A DNA stretch of 64,000 nt from Xaviernesmea oryzae. Lineage in GTDB: Bacteria > Pseudomonadota > Alphaproteobacteria > Rhizobiales > Rhizobiaceae. This document shows, in pieces, positions 19,669 to 28,080 of this stretch. The stretch spans positions 148,598 to 212,597 of the forward strand of contig NZ_FOAM01000010.1 in NCBI RefSeq assembly GCF_900109605.1, written 5' to 3'. Within the stretch, counting starts at the first letter, position 1. Every line of letters begins with the position of its first letter. The notes beneath the pieces were generated by a model, which was not told where the DNA came from, did not search any database, and saw only the letters and a list, made by a program, of their open reading frames with translations. The position numbers were made by a program, and so were the translations under genes.

Positions 19669-20184
19669 TTATCGCTCCAAGGGGCCCCGCTCGTCGAGCG
19701 TCAGCTGGAGGAAGGTCAGGTCCAGCCAGCGGCCGAACTTCGTGCCGACTTCGCGCAGCGTGCCTGTCGGCACGAAGCCGAGCTTGGCATGAAGGGCGAC
19801 GGAGGCGGCGTTGCCCGCCTCCACCGCGCCGATCATCGCATGCTTGCCCAGGCCGCGCGCGCGCTCGATCAGGGCCCTCATCAGGGTTTCGCCAACGCCG
19901 GTACCGCGAAAACTGCGTTCGACATAAACCGAATGCTCGACTGTGAAGCGATAGCCGTCAAAGGCGCGCCAATCGCCGAAGGAGGCATAGCCGGCTACGC
20001 GCCCATCCTCGCCGACGGCGACCAGAATGGGATAGCCGCGTGCGATGCGGTCCGCCATCCAGGCACGGCGATTGTCCAGATCCACGACCGTTTCGTTCCA
20101 GATCGCCGTCGTTGTCTCGACGGCGTCGTTGTAGATGGCGCGAATGGCGGGCAGGTCTTCATCGAGGGCATCGCGAATCAGCAT
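19669..20184 (-). CDS. GNAT N-acetyltransferase (phosphinothricin/L-amino acid type)
   Basis: A 171-residue acetyltransferase. The N-terminal IRDALDEDLPAIRAIYNDAV, the EHSVYVERSFRGTGVGETLM segment (acetyl-CoA pyrophosphate loop) and AGNAASVALHAKLGFVPTGTL with WLDLTFLQL at the end match the Pat/MnaT branch, which acetylates phosphinothricin, methionine sulfone or related amino acids. AAGGAG lies 7 nt before the ATG at 20184, which fixes the start; the frame is open to 20229. Confidence 0.9.
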   Translation of the reverse strand: MLIRDALDEDLPAIRAIYNDAVETTTAIWNETVVDLDNRRAWMADRIARGYPILVAVGEDGRVAGYASFGDWRAFDGYRFTVEHSVYVERSFRGTGVGETLMRALIERARGLGKHAMIGAVEAGNAASVALHAKLGFVPTGTLREVGTKFGRWLDLTFLQLTLDERGPLER

Positions 20185-20514
20185 GGGCAACTCCTTCCGG
20201 TTGCCCCGGGCTACTGCATAATGCTGCAAATCGAAATGGATTACCGAGACGTGCAGGGCGCGGATCGAGGTGCTTCTGCGCGACGGTCATGCGCGCCTCA
20301 GACATAGTCCGTACCGCCCCCGCCAGGCGGCGGCGGTCGTGCGGGATCATAGGCAGCGTCCATGCACGAGGAGGTCGATCGGCACGGGCCTTAACGTTCC
20401 CAACGAGGTTATGGATAGCCGCCTGCTCATGCCGGCCTCCGGCGATGCGCAGGCCATCGAGGGCAAGGCGCAGGTGCGAGCCATGGGATCACGCCTGCGC
20501 CTTGAGGAGAGAGC
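20185..20514. other. intergenic region with a hairpin after nemA
   Basis: No gene supported. At 20465-20503 AAGGCGCAGG and CCTGCGCCTT form a perfect 10-bp stem with a 19-nt loop. It lies just past the nemA stop on the minus strand but lacks a U tract, so it may slow RNA decay rather than terminate. The remainder should hold the promoter of the acetyltransferase. Confidence 0.4.
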
Positions 20515-21630
20515 TTACTCGGCTGCTTCCTGGGTCAGCGACGGGTAATCGGTATAGCCCTTGGCGCCGCCGCCATACATCGTGTCCTTGTCCACCTGGT
20601 TTAAGGGAGCGTTGTCCCTCAGCCGGGCGACGAGATCAGGATTGGCAATGAATGGCTTGCCGAAGGCGATCAGATCTGCCCTGCCGCTTTCGATGGCGTC
20701 GATCGCCAATTGCCGGTCATAGCCATTATTGGCCATCCAGGCCGCCTTGCCGCCAGCCGCCTGATAGGCCTGGCGCAGGGCCGCATAATCGAAATCGGCA
20801 AAGGCGCGATCACCGCCCGTGGCGCCCTCGATCACGTGGACATAGGAAAGGCCATACCTGGCCAGACCCTTGACCACATGGGTGAAGAGCGTCGACGGAT
20901 CGTCGTCCTGCACGTCATTGGCGGGCGTCACCGGCGAGATGCGGATGCCGGTGCGGCCGGCACCAATCTCCTGCGTGATCGCATCGACCACTTCGAATAG
21001 AAAGCGAGCGCGGTTTTCGACCGAGCCGCCATAAGTATCCTCGCGCTTGTTGGCGCTGGAGCGCAGGAACTGGTCGATCAGATAACCATTGGCGGCGTGG
21101 ATCTCGACGCCGTCGAAGCCGGCCTCAATGGCGGCGCGAGCAGCCTTGCGGTAATCCTCGACAATGCCGGCAATTTCTTCGGTTTCAAGCGCGCGGGGCT
21201 CGGAGGTGTCGGCGAAGCTGCCGGTACCATCCTCGCCGATCAGATAGGTCTTCGACTTGGCGGCGATGGCAGAGGGCGCGACCGGCTTGCCGCCATTGGG
21301 CTGCAGGCTGGTGTGAGAAATACGGCCAACATGCCACATCTGCACGACGATCTTGCCGCCCTGCGTGTGGACTGCCTCGGTCACCTTGCGCCAGCCATCC
21401 AGCGCTTCCGACGTGTAGAGACCGGGAACGTCCGCATAGCCCTGGCCCTGATGGGTGATGGCGGTCGCTTCGGTGATGATCAGCCCGGCGGTGGCGCGTT
21501 GTTCGTAATAGGTGACGTTCAGCGTATTGGGCACGGCCTTGGGCGAGCGGTTGCGCGTCAGCGGCGCCATGACGATCCGGTTGGCAAGTTCGATGTCGCC
21601 GGCTTTGATCGGGTCGAAGATCGAGGTCAT
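20515..21630 (-). CDS. nemA: old yellow enzyme-family alkene reductase
   Basis: A 371-residue FMN-dependent TIM-barrel reductase that reduces activated C=C bonds (N-ethylmaleimide, enones) and nitro compounds. Visible: N-terminal RIVMAPLTRNR, the TEATAI and QMWHVGR blocks, the active-site HAANGYLIDQFL, the SVENRARF segment, and the late GRADLIAFGKPFIANPDL phosphate-binding motif. The ATG at 21630 (two codons inside the frame) has AAGGAAT upstream. The ArsR-type regulator gene ends 70 nt upstream on the same strand, so the pair is probably an electrophile-responsive operon. Confidence 0.93.
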   Translation of the reverse strand: MTSIFDPIKAGDIELANRIVMAPLTRNRSPKAVPNTLNVTYYEQRATAGLIITEATAITHQGQGYADVPGLYTSEALDGWRKVTEAVHTQGGKIVVQMWHVGRISHTSLQPNGGKPVAPSAIAAKSKTYLIGEDGTGSFADTSEPRALETEEIAGIVEDYRKAARAAIEAGFDGVEIHAANGYLIDQFLRSSANKREDTYGGSVENRARFLFEVVDAITQEIGAGRTGIRISPVTPANDVQDDDPSTLFTHVVKGLARYGLSYVHVIEGATGGDRAFADFDYAALRQAYQAAGGKAAWMANNGYDRQLAIDAIESGRADLIAFGKPFIANPDLVARLRDNAPLNQVDKDTMYGGGAKGYTDYPSLTQEAAE

Positions 21631-21700
21631 GAGCAATTCCTTTAATGTGGGGACGTGGCTTGAAGCGAGGGATGGAAAGGCGGGGTGACGAAACGGCAGG

Positions 21701-22000
21701 TCAGAGCGTGGCGCCGAGATCCTTCAGGAATTTGGCGATCGTCTCCTCGTTGCGCTGGTAGAAGATCCATTGCCCCACGCGCCTGTTGGTCACGAGGCCG
21801 GCGCGCTGGAGAACCCGGAGATGGGCGGAGACGGTGGACTGCGACAACCCGCAGCGCTCGAACTGGCTGGCGCAGACCCCCATCGACAGGGGATGCTCCT
21901 GGCTGGAAAAATGCAGCTCAGGCTCCTTCAGCCACGCCAGAATATCCAGCCGGGCAGGGTTCGAGAGCGCTTTGAGAATTTCGGCGCGATCCACGTTCAT
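21701..22000 (-). CDS. ArsR-family transcriptional regulator
   Basis: About 99 residues with the ArsR winged-helix core: ILKALSNPARLDILAWL, recognition helix SQSTVSAHLRVLQRAGLV, and the beta-wing VGQWIFYQRNEE. Two Cys (VCASQFERCG) lie just ahead of the recognition helix and could sense thiol-reactive compounds; there is no ELCVCDL metal site. The frame is open to 22081, but starting there would put the palindromic operator at 22040-22059 inside the coding region, so 22000 is preferred. It precedes nemA on the same strand and probably controls it. Confidence 0.88.
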   Translation of the reverse strand: MNVDRAEILKALSNPARLDILAWLKEPELHFSSQEHPLSMGVCASQFERCGLSQSTVSAHLRVLQRAGLVTNRRVGQWIFYQRNEETIAKFLKDLGATL

Positions 22001-22039
22001 CTCCGCGCGACAAGGAATGAACGCCTTGTCGCTTCGTTC

Positions 22040-22059
22040 ATATCGAAAAAATTCGATAT
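22040..22059. promoter_or_regulatory. palindromic operator upstream of arsR-nemA
   Basis: ATATCGAA-AAAA-TTCGATAT, a perfect 8-bp inverted repeat with a 4-bp spacer, 40 bp upstream of the preferred arsR start. A related half-site, CGATATAGGGATCGG, follows. The size and position suit an ArsR-family dimer repressing its own operon. Confidence 0.6.
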
Positions 22060-22115
22060 CCCGATATAGGGATCGGTCCACGACGATTTAAAGGGCCATG
22101 TCGAAAAAGACGGAC

Positions 22116-22229
22116 AAAAAAAAGGCCCACAGCGTGTGCCGGGGCCTATCAGGTGTGAAGGTTTGAAACCTCCAGAGGGGAACAGCTGACGCGATGGCAC
22201 TGGGAGGTGGCCATCATGTGCCTCAGCTG
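22116..22229 (-). ncRNA. abcR: AbcR-type trans-acting small RNA (alpha-r15 family), copy 1
   Basis: About 114 nt. The 3' end is a terminator hairpin on the minus strand (GGCCC ... GGGCC, then T9). The body contains CTCCCAGTGCC (complement at 22196-22206), suited to pairing with Shine-Dalgarno regions, and the GTTCCCCTCTGGAGGTTT stem. It is about 75% identical to a second copy 190 bp away. AbcR sRNAs of Agrobacterium, Sinorhizobium and Brucella are Hfq-dependent repressors of ABC-transporter mRNAs, and occur in tandem beside arsR and a LysR gene as here. The 5' end is inferred from the promoter. Confidence 0.8.
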
Positions 22230-22235
22230 AGATTG

Positions 22236-22264
22236 CATATGATACAACGCGGGATGGAAAACAA
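22236..22264 (-). promoter_or_regulatory. promoter of AbcR copy 1
   Basis: Read on the minus strand: TTGTTT (22264-22259), a 17-bp spacer, then CATATG (22241-22236). The same architecture is found ahead of the second copy, while the spacer sequences differ, which supports the assignment. Confidence 0.65.
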
Positions 22265-22306
22265 GAGCAGCCGGCTCAAAAATCATCAGCATCCTGAATC
22301 AATGGC

Positions 22307-22420
22307 AAAAAAAGAGGCCCACAAGTAAACTTGGGGCCTTTAAGTGTGAAGGTCTAAAACCTCCAGAGGGGAACAGCTGCTGCGACGGCACTGGGAGAAG
22401 ACCGTCATGTGCATCAGCTG
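22307..22420 (-). ncRNA. abcR: AbcR-type trans-acting small RNA (alpha-r15 family), copy 2
   Basis: About 114 nt, with the same layout as copy 1: 5' AGCTGATGCACATGAC, the CTCCCAGTGCC motif (complement at 22387-22397), the GTTCCCCTCTGGAGGTTTTAG stem, and a terminator GGCCCCAAGT ... ACTTGTGGGCC followed by TCTTTTTTT on the minus strand. Hairpin arms differ between copies with compensating changes, while the unpaired motifs are conserved, as expected for functional RNAs. Which copy corresponds to AbcR1 or AbcR2 cannot be decided here. Confidence 0.8.
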
Positions 22421-22425
22421 CAGTC

Positions 22426-22454
22426 GATATGCTCGCTTTTTGGGCGATGAACAA
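22426..22454 (-). promoter_or_regulatory. promoter of AbcR copy 2
   Basis: Minus strand: TTGTTC (22454-22449), a 17-bp spacer, then CATATC (22431-22426). Matches the copy 1 promoter at both hexamers except for the last base of each. Confidence 0.65.
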
Positions 22455-22518
22455 TCAATAAATATGCATGCCAGCCATGATGACAGCGCACCCCTGCCTG
22501 TTTTGTAAGCAAAATACA

Positions 22519-22548
22519 AAGCCCCGCGCCAAGGTAGGCGCGGGGCTT
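22519..22548 (-). terminator. rho-independent terminator of the LysR gene
   Basis: A 12-bp perfect stem AAGCCCCGCGCC / GGCGCGGGGCTT with a 6-nt loop, followed on the minus strand by TTTGTATTTTGC. It lies 70 nt past the stop of the LysR gene. Confidence 0.8.
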
Positions 22549-22620
22549 CAAGCAATTCACATGGCGATGGGGAGAGTTAGGCTACCGACGCACAGCAGCC
22601 TTAAAAACATGCAGCCGGCT

Positions 22621-23517
22621 TCAGAAATTCCAGTTGCGGGCCTTGGCGACGATGAAATCGCGGAAGACCTTGAGCTTGGCGGCGTTTTTCATCTCGTCAG
22701 GATAGCAGAAATAGGTATCGAACGAAGGAATGTCGGCCTGAATCGGCAGCTGGATCAGGCCCGGATCGCGTCCGACGATATAGTCCGGCATCATGGCAAT
22801 GCCGATGCCGAGCAGGCAGGCACGCTTGATCGAGGTCTGGCTGTTGATCTGCAGATGGGAGGGGCGGGGATTGTCGCTCTCGCGCCCGGCGATCTCCAGC
22901 CAGTTGACGTCGAGCAGATAGTTGGGCGCCGGCTCGCCAAAGGTGATGATCCGGTGGTTGTCCAGATCGGCGATCGAATGCGGCTCGCCATGCTTGTTGA
23001 TATAGGAGGGCGCGGCATAAAGGTGCATATGCACCGTAAACAGCTTGCGCTGGATCAGGTCCGATTGCTGGGGCTGGCGCAGGCGGATGGCGCAGTCGGC
23101 ATGGCGCATGTTCACGTCCAGCTCCTCATTGTCGAGGATGAGCTGAACCTGCATGTCGGGATAGAGGCTGAGGAATTCCTGCACCTTGTCGGTCAGCCAG
23201 CCCTGGCCGAGGCCGACCGTGGTGGTGATGCGCAGCTTGCCGCTCGGCTTGTCCGTGGTTTCGGTCAGCTGAACGCGCACGCTTTCCAGCTTCATCAGCA
23301 CGTCATGCGCTGTGCGATAGAGGATTTCCCCCTGCTCGGTGAGAATCAGGCCGCGGGCATGGCGGTGAAACAGTTTGATACCGACATCCTGCTCGAGCGA
23401 GCTGACCTGGCGGCTGATCGCCGACTGCGACAGATGCAACTTGTCGGCCGCATGGGTGAAGGATCCGGCCTCCGCCGCCGCATGAAAGATGCGCAACTTG
23501 TCCCAGTCGAGCGGCAT
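22621..23517 (-). CDS. lsrB: LysR-type transcriptional regulator LsrB/VtlR
   Basis: A 298-residue LysR regulator. The N-terminal helix-turn-helix (about 4-62) includes AAEAGSFTHAADKLHLSQSAISRQVSSLE; the effector domain follows from about 90. Cys residues are at 142, 234 and 271. The neighbourhood (arsR, AbcR tandem, trxB, lrp, lps genes) is that of Sinorhizobium lsrB and Agrobacterium/Brucella vtlR. LsrB is a redox-linked regulator needed for symbiosis and LPS; VtlR activates an AbcR sRNA and small-protein genes. The adjacent AbcR genes are therefore likely targets. Confidence 0.88.
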   Translation of the reverse strand: MPLDWDKLRIFHAAAEAGSFTHAADKLHLSQSAISRQVSSLEQDVGIKLFHRHARGLILTEQGEILYRTAHDVLMKLESVRVQLTETTDKPSGKLRITTTVGLGQGWLTDKVQEFLSLYPDMQVQLILDNEELDVNMRHADCAIRLRQPQQSDLIQRKLFTVHMHLYAAPSYINKHGEPHSIADLDNHRIITFGEPAPNYLLDVNWLEIAGRESDNPRPSHLQINSQTSIKRACLLGIGIAMMPDYIVGRDPGLIQLPIQADIPSFDTYFCYPDEMKNAAKLKVFRDFIVAKARNWNF

Positions 23518-23725
23518 GCCGTCTCCCTCTTATGGGGGGCGAGCGACCGGGCCATGCCTTCAGCCGCCGAGCTCCCGTCTCCCCCCTTGTTTTCGTTCCG
23601 CAAGACGGATGCCGCAGGTTTGATCCAGCCGCTGGCCGCGCCATGCGCTTGCCCGCGCATCTTAGCAGCAGGCGGTGTTCGTTATCGACCGCCAATGCGC
23701 CCCTGCGCCCGGCGGGTCGCAGACC

Positions 23726-24700
23726 TTATTCTGCGGCAATCGCGACCGGAAGATGGCCGGCCAGATAACGCTCCGCTTCCAGCGCCGCCATGCAGCCCAT
23801 TCCCGCTGCGGTGATCGCCTGACGATATTGGTCGTCCGTCACGTCGCCCGCGGCAAAAACGCCCGCGACATCGGTGGCGGTTGAATCCGGCGCGGTCCAG
23901 AGATAGCCGTTGGATTTCAGTCGAAGCTGGCCTTTGAAAAGGTCGGTTGCCGGGGCATGGCCGATTGCCACGAAGACGCCGTCGATCGGCATCGGCGTGA
24001 TCGCACCGGTTTTCACATTGCGAAGCGTGACGCCATTCAGCGAGGCCGGCATTGGCGGCTTTGCCGGCGCGCCCTCATAAGCGGCGATCTCATGATCCCA
24101 GAGAATGCGGACATTCTCCTTGGCGAACAGGCGGTCTTGCAGGATGCGCTCGGCCCGGAAGCCATCGCGGCGATGGATGACGGTGACAGTTTTGGCAAGG
24201 TTGGAGAGATAGAGCGCCTCTTCCACGGCGGAGTTGCCGCCACCAACCACGATCACATCCTTGCCGCGATAGAAGAACCCGTCGCAAGTGGCGCAGGCGG
24301 ATACGCCAAAGCCCTTGAAGGTCTCTTCCGTTTCGATGCCAAGCCATTTCGCGCGGGCGCCCGTGGCGATCACCAGTGTGTCGGCCGTCCATACCGTGCC
24401 GCTGTCGGTCATCAGCCGGAAGGGACGGACCGAAAGATCGACGCTGGTGACAAGGTCGCTGACGATTTCGGCGCCGACATGGGTTGCCTGCTTGAGCATT
24501 TCGCTCATCAGCCAAGGCCCCTGGATCGGATCGGCGAAGCCGGGATAGTTTTCCACATCCGTGGTGATCATCAACTGCCCGCCTTGCTCCATGCCGGCGA
24601 TCAGCACCGGCTGCAGCATGGCGCGCGCGGCATAGATGGCGGCGGTGTAGCCGGCGGGGCCGGAGCCAATGATCAGCACCTTCGTATGGCGGGAGGTCAT
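23726..24700 (-). CDS. trxB: thioredoxin reductase
   Basis: A 324-residue flavoprotein that passes electrons from NADPH to thioredoxin. FAD-binding IIGSGPAGYTAAIYAARA at the N terminus, the redox-active CATCDG disulfide (about 143-148), NADPH-binding VVGGGNSAVEEALYL, and the second FAD motif GVFAAGDVTD are all present. Length is normal. It lies upstream of the LysR gene on the same strand, with a 208-bp gap. Confidence 0.97.
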   Translation of the reverse strand: MTSRHTKVLIIGSGPAGYTAAIYAARAMLQPVLIAGMEQGGQLMITTDVENYPGFADPIQGPWLMSEMLKQATHVGAEIVSDLVTSVDLSVRPFRLMTDSGTVWTADTLVIATGARAKWLGIETEETFKGFGVSACATCDGFFYRGKDVIVVGGGNSAVEEALYLSNLAKTVTVIHRRDGFRAERILQDRLFAKENVRILWDHEIAAYEGAPAKPPMPASLNGVTLRNVKTGAITPMPIDGVFVAIGHAPATDLFKGQLRLKSNGYLWTAPDSTATDVAGVFAAGDVTDDQYRQAITAAGMGCMAALEAERYLAGHLPVAIAAE

Positions 24701-25198
24701 GCACGTTCCTCGACTGGCGGAGACAGGGTCAAAAACCGGCCGCCGCTTGGGTTTTATGCCTTAGTTTAAGGATCATCCCCCCTTGCTTTCAAGGGTGCTG
24801 CGCCTTTTACCACAAGCGCAGCGCCATTTGCCGTCCAAAATGCGCGGTCTTGTTGCAGGCCTGCCGCGGCAAAGGCGCGCCCTGTGCCATAAAGGGTCAA
24901 GACGAGGCAAGCGATCGGTCTGATGCGAAAAAGGTCCTGTCGCGACCGCGCTTGCGCATGCGCCCATCAGATTTGACTCCTTGTCGCCTTCTTTCTATCG
25001 AAGACGGCCAAGCGCATCCCATGAAATCTCGGTGTGGAGGCTCCGTTGCAGCATCGTCACATGCCCGCCCGGTGCTTTCGGCGATTGTTGTGTCGAAGGC
25101 CGAACTGGAGGGGCGATGATGCGGGCTGGGAGTGGCGGGCACCAGGCAAGCCAAGCCGGATGATGACGTCACCGTTTCCCAATGCATGAGGATGCCAT
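24701..25198. other. divergent intergenic region, no supported gene
   Basis: About 500 bp between trxB (leftward) and the first GT2 gene (rightward). It should contain the promoters of both. Open frames (24850-25119, 24897-25331) have no protein character. CTTTTACCACAAGCGCAGCGCC and TTGCGCATGCGC near 24810 and 24954 form short symmetric elements, but nothing diagnostic. Confidence 0.4.
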
Positions 25199-26257
25199 TT
25201 GAGCTTTGTTGCCACTGCCTATCCACAGCCTTTTCCAGCGGAGCCTCAGCGCGGCCCGATCGACCGGGCGCTGTCAGCCTGGGAAACGCGGCGTGTGCGC
25301 CGCCGCCGCGCTCGGGAGCAGGCAGAGGCACCGCTTTCGCTTGCGGGCGGCCGGTCCTTGCGCCCGCTCGCGGCGGAAGACCTGGGTCTCGTCACCTTCA
25401 CCCACAATGACGCCAAGTTCCTGCGCTCCTTTCTCGCGCATTATCGGCGGCTCGGGGTCACGCGCTTTATCGTCGTCGACGATCAATCCCGCGACGGCAC
25501 GGCCGAGAGGCTGGCGGCCGAGGCCGATGTCGATCTCTGGAGCTCGCCTCTGCGCTACAAGGATGCGCGGCGCGGCAAGCTCTGGCGCGAAGCCTTGCTC
25601 TCGCTCTACGGCACGGGCCGCTGGTATCTTTCGGTCGATTCCGACGAATACCTCGTTTACGACAGATGTTTCGAGCGGCCCTTGCCCGCGCTGATCGCAA
25701 CGCTGGACGCAGCCGGGCAGAAGCGGATGATGGCGCCGATGCTGGATCTCTATCCGCGTGGCCCCTTGAGCCTCTATCCCTTCCAGGGCGCCGACGACAC
25801 AATGCCCTGGGAGGTGGCTGACGGCTATGATGGGGATGGCTATCTGCTGCAGCCCAACCGCCGCTTCCTCAGCCTTCGCGGCGGCCCACGCCAGCGTATG
25901 TTCTCCACCGAAGCCGAACTGGCGAAATATCCGCTGTTGTACTGGGACGAGAGCTGCAGCTTCGGTGTCAGCGTGCATCAACCCTTGCCCTTCACGCGCA
26001 ATTTCACCGCGCCGCAAGGCGTGCTCCTGCATTTCAAGTTTTTCGCCGATTATCGCCATAAGACCGAAGCTGCCGTCGCCGAAGAGCAGCATTTCAATGG
26101 TGCCCAGGTCTATCGCACGATTCTCGATCGCGTTGCCGATCAGGGCGACCTGGATTTCACCTATTCCGGCACTCGGCGTTTTACCCGCCCGGAAGAGCTG
26201 GCAAGAGCGGGCTTCATGCGCGAATGGGCGGAGCAGCCAAAACGCGGTCCATTATAA
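25199..26257 (+). CDS. glycosyltransferase family 2-like protein, paralogue A
   Basis: A 352-residue predicted glycosyltransferase of the Glyco_tranf_2_4 (PF13704-like) type. The core has VTFTHNDAKFLRSFLAHYRRLGVTRFIVVDDQSRDGT followed by the metal/nucleotide-binding SVDSDEYLVY. A C-terminal GVLLHFKFF block is also shared with its neighbour. The start is a TTG at 25199 with GAGG upstream; the next in-frame ATG would cut the catalytic core. The N terminus (AYPQPFPAE) resembles that of the ATG-started paralogue, supporting the TTG. It probably adds a sugar in surface polysaccharide synthesis, judging from the lps genes downstream. Confidence 0.82.
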   Translation: MSFVATAYPQPFPAEPQRGPIDRALSAWETRRVRRRRAREQAEAPLSLAGGRSLRPLAAEDLGLVTFTHNDAKFLRSFLAHYRRLGVTRFIVVDDQSRDGTAERLAAEADVDLWSSPLRYKDARRGKLWREALLSLYGTGRWYLSVDSDEYLVYDRCFERPLPALIATLDAAGQKRMMAPMLDLYPRGPLSLYPFQGADDTMPWEVADGYDGDGYLLQPNRRFLSLRGGPRQRMFSTEAELAKYPLLYWDESCSFGVSVHQPLPFTRNFTAPQGVLLHFKFFADYRHKTEAAVAEEQHFNGAQVYRTILDRVADQGDLDFTYSGTRRFTRPEELARAGFMREWAEQPKRGPL

Positions 26258-26359
26258 AAGAAATTACTTTAACATATAATGCGAATATTATAGGTTCCCG
26301 CCCGCAGGATGATCTCCTGCAGCAGGCCGGCTTGTTGCCCGGCTTTAACGGGACCGTTC

Positions 26360-27409
26360 ATGCCGCAGAGTTACGCCTATCCCAATCCCGTGCTGCCGGA
26401 TGCATTCTTCAAGACAGGACCGTTCGCCTATCTCCGGGCATTGAATGCCAACAGGCGTTTCAGCAAGCGCCGAGCGCGGCTGGCGATGTCAGATCCCACG
26501 TTGCGTCGCTTCAATCTCGCGCCACCACGCGCGCTACGGGCGGATGATATCCCGCTGGTGTTTCTATGTCATAATGACCGCGCGTTCCTGCCGTCCTTCC
26601 TTGCGCATTACCGGGGACTGGGTGTTACGCGCTTCATCTGTGTCGATGATGCCTCCACGGATGAGAGCCAAGCATATCTGGAGGCCGAGCCCGATGTCGA
26701 TCTCTGGATCTCCGATCTGCGCTATGGCGCTGCCAACCGTGGCAGGCTCTGGCGCGAGAGCCTGTTCGAGATTTACGGTCGCCATCGATGGTACGTCAAC
26801 GTCGATGCCGACGAATATCTGGTCTACCAAAGCTGCGCCGAGCGGCCGCTCTCCAGGTTGATCGACAGGCTGCAGGCCTTGGGGATAACGCGGCTTTCCG
26901 CGCCGATGATCGACTTTTACCCGGCAGGCCCCGTCGGAGATTTCATCTTTAGTGGCGACAGCCGCGTCATGCCCTGGGAGGTTGCGACCCATTATGATGT
27001 CGCCGGCTATGATCTGTCGCGCTCCTCCATCTCCCTACAGGTCAGGGGTGGCCCGCGTCGGCGGATCTTTGGCGCGGATGTTCAGCTCATCAAGTTTCCG
27101 CTGCTCTATTGGGACGATGCCTGCAGTCTCGGCACGTCAATCCACCATCCCATACCCTTCCAGCAAAATTTCGCGCCCATTGCCGGCGTGCTGCTCCATT
27201 TCAAATTCTTTGCAGGGGTCTCGGCCCGCTTCGAACGCATTTCGTCAAACGGCCAGCATTTCGGCGGCGCCGAGCACTACAAGCTGATGCTCGGTCATAT
27301 GGAGGACTTGAACAGGCTCGATTTTACCGATTCGGTCTCCCACCGCTTTGCCGATCCTGACAGCATGGTCGAGGAAGGCTTCATGCGCAGCCTATGGCCA
27401 GTTCTCTAA
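26360..27409 (+). CDS. glycosyltransferase family 2-like protein, paralogue B
   Basis: A 349-residue protein clearly paralogous to the gene 100 bp upstream: LVFLCHNDRAFLPSFLAHYRGLGVTRFICVDDASTDES, NVDADEYLVY, MPWEV, RGGPRRRIF and GVLLHFKFF occur in the same order. The start at 26360 places AYPNPVLPD in register with the N terminus of paralogue A. The AT-rich gap before it (26258-26359, with TATAAT-like sequences) may contain its own promoter. Donor and acceptor unknown. Confidence 0.82.
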   Translation: MPQSYAYPNPVLPDAFFKTGPFAYLRALNANRRFSKRRARLAMSDPTLRRFNLAPPRALRADDIPLVFLCHNDRAFLPSFLAHYRGLGVTRFICVDDASTDESQAYLEAEPDVDLWISDLRYGAANRGRLWRESLFEIYGRHRWYVNVDADEYLVYQSCAERPLSRLIDRLQALGITRLSAPMIDFYPAGPVGDFIFSGDSRVMPWEVATHYDVAGYDLSRSSISLQVRGGPRRRIFGADVQLIKFPLLYWDDACSLGTSIHHPIPFQQNFAPIAGVLLHFKFFAGVSARFERISSNGQHFGGAEHYKLMLGHMEDLNRLDFTDSVSHRFADPDSMVEEGFMRSLWPVL

Positions 27410-27538
27410 ACAGGGCCGCATCGGCCGCCCTCAGGCGACCCTTCGCTTCACCTTGATGCCGCGCAGAAGACGTGGCACATCTCGGTCCTTCGCCCATCGG
27501 GGTGGCAAGACGGAACGACAAGAAGAAGGCGGGGAAGC

Positions 27539-28006
27539 GTGCTGCGGGCCGAGCTCGACGCGATCGATCTGAAAATCCTGCGCGAATTGCAGGAAGACGG
27601 TCGGATCACCAATGTCGATCTGGCCGAACGCGTGGGCATTTCCGCCCCGCCCTGTCTTCGCCGCGTGCGCAAGCTGGAAGAGGCGGGCATCATCCGCGGC
27701 TATCGCGCGATCCTCAACGCGCCGTCCCTTGGCTATGATCTCGTGGCCTTCTGCATGGTTGGCTTGAAGCACCAGTCCGAAGCCGATCTTAAAGCTTTCG
27801 CCGCGCGCACGCGCGATTGGCCGATGGTGCGCGAAGCCTGGATGGTTTCGGGCGACAGCGACTATCTCCTGCACTGTCTGGCGGAGAATCTTGCAGCCTT
27901 CCAGGATTTCGTTATTGAACGACTGACGGCCGCCGACAATGTCGACACCGTCCGCACCATGCTGACCATTCGCAAGGTCAAGGAGGCCGCGCTCGTCGGC
28001 CTCTGA
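27539..28006 (+). CDS. lrp: Lrp/AsnC-family transcriptional regulator
   Basis: A 155-residue regulator: helix-turn-helix (about 4-55, with RELQEDGRITNVDLAERVGISAPPCLRRVRKLEEAG) and an RAM ligand-binding domain. It starts at GTG 27539 with GGCGGGGAAG upstream. The position between trxB and lpsC matches the rhizobial locus. Global regulators of this family respond to leucine or other amino acids; targets here are not visible. Confidence 0.9.
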   Translation: MLRAELDAIDLKILRELQEDGRITNVDLAERVGISAPPCLRRVRKLEEAGIIRGYRAILNAPSLGYDLVAFCMVGLKHQSEADLKAFAARTRDWPMVREAWMVSGDSDYLLHCLAENLAAFQDFVIERLTAADNVDTVRTMLTIRKVKEAALVGL

Positions 28007-28080
28007 GGAGGGCGATGGTCTTGCCGGTACTGGCGTGGGCGCGCCGATAGGCCATGCAGCCCAAGAAATGAAGGATGATC

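Noticed and set aside
22116..22420. The tandem 120-bp repeat as a CRISPR or insertion-sequence pair
   Set aside because: The copies have promoters, diverged hairpin arms with compensating changes and U-tract terminators, which fits paralogous sRNAs.
22468..23814. 448-codon plus-strand open frame
   Set aside because: Antisense to the LysR gene; includes terminator and sRNA-flanking sequence, so not coding.
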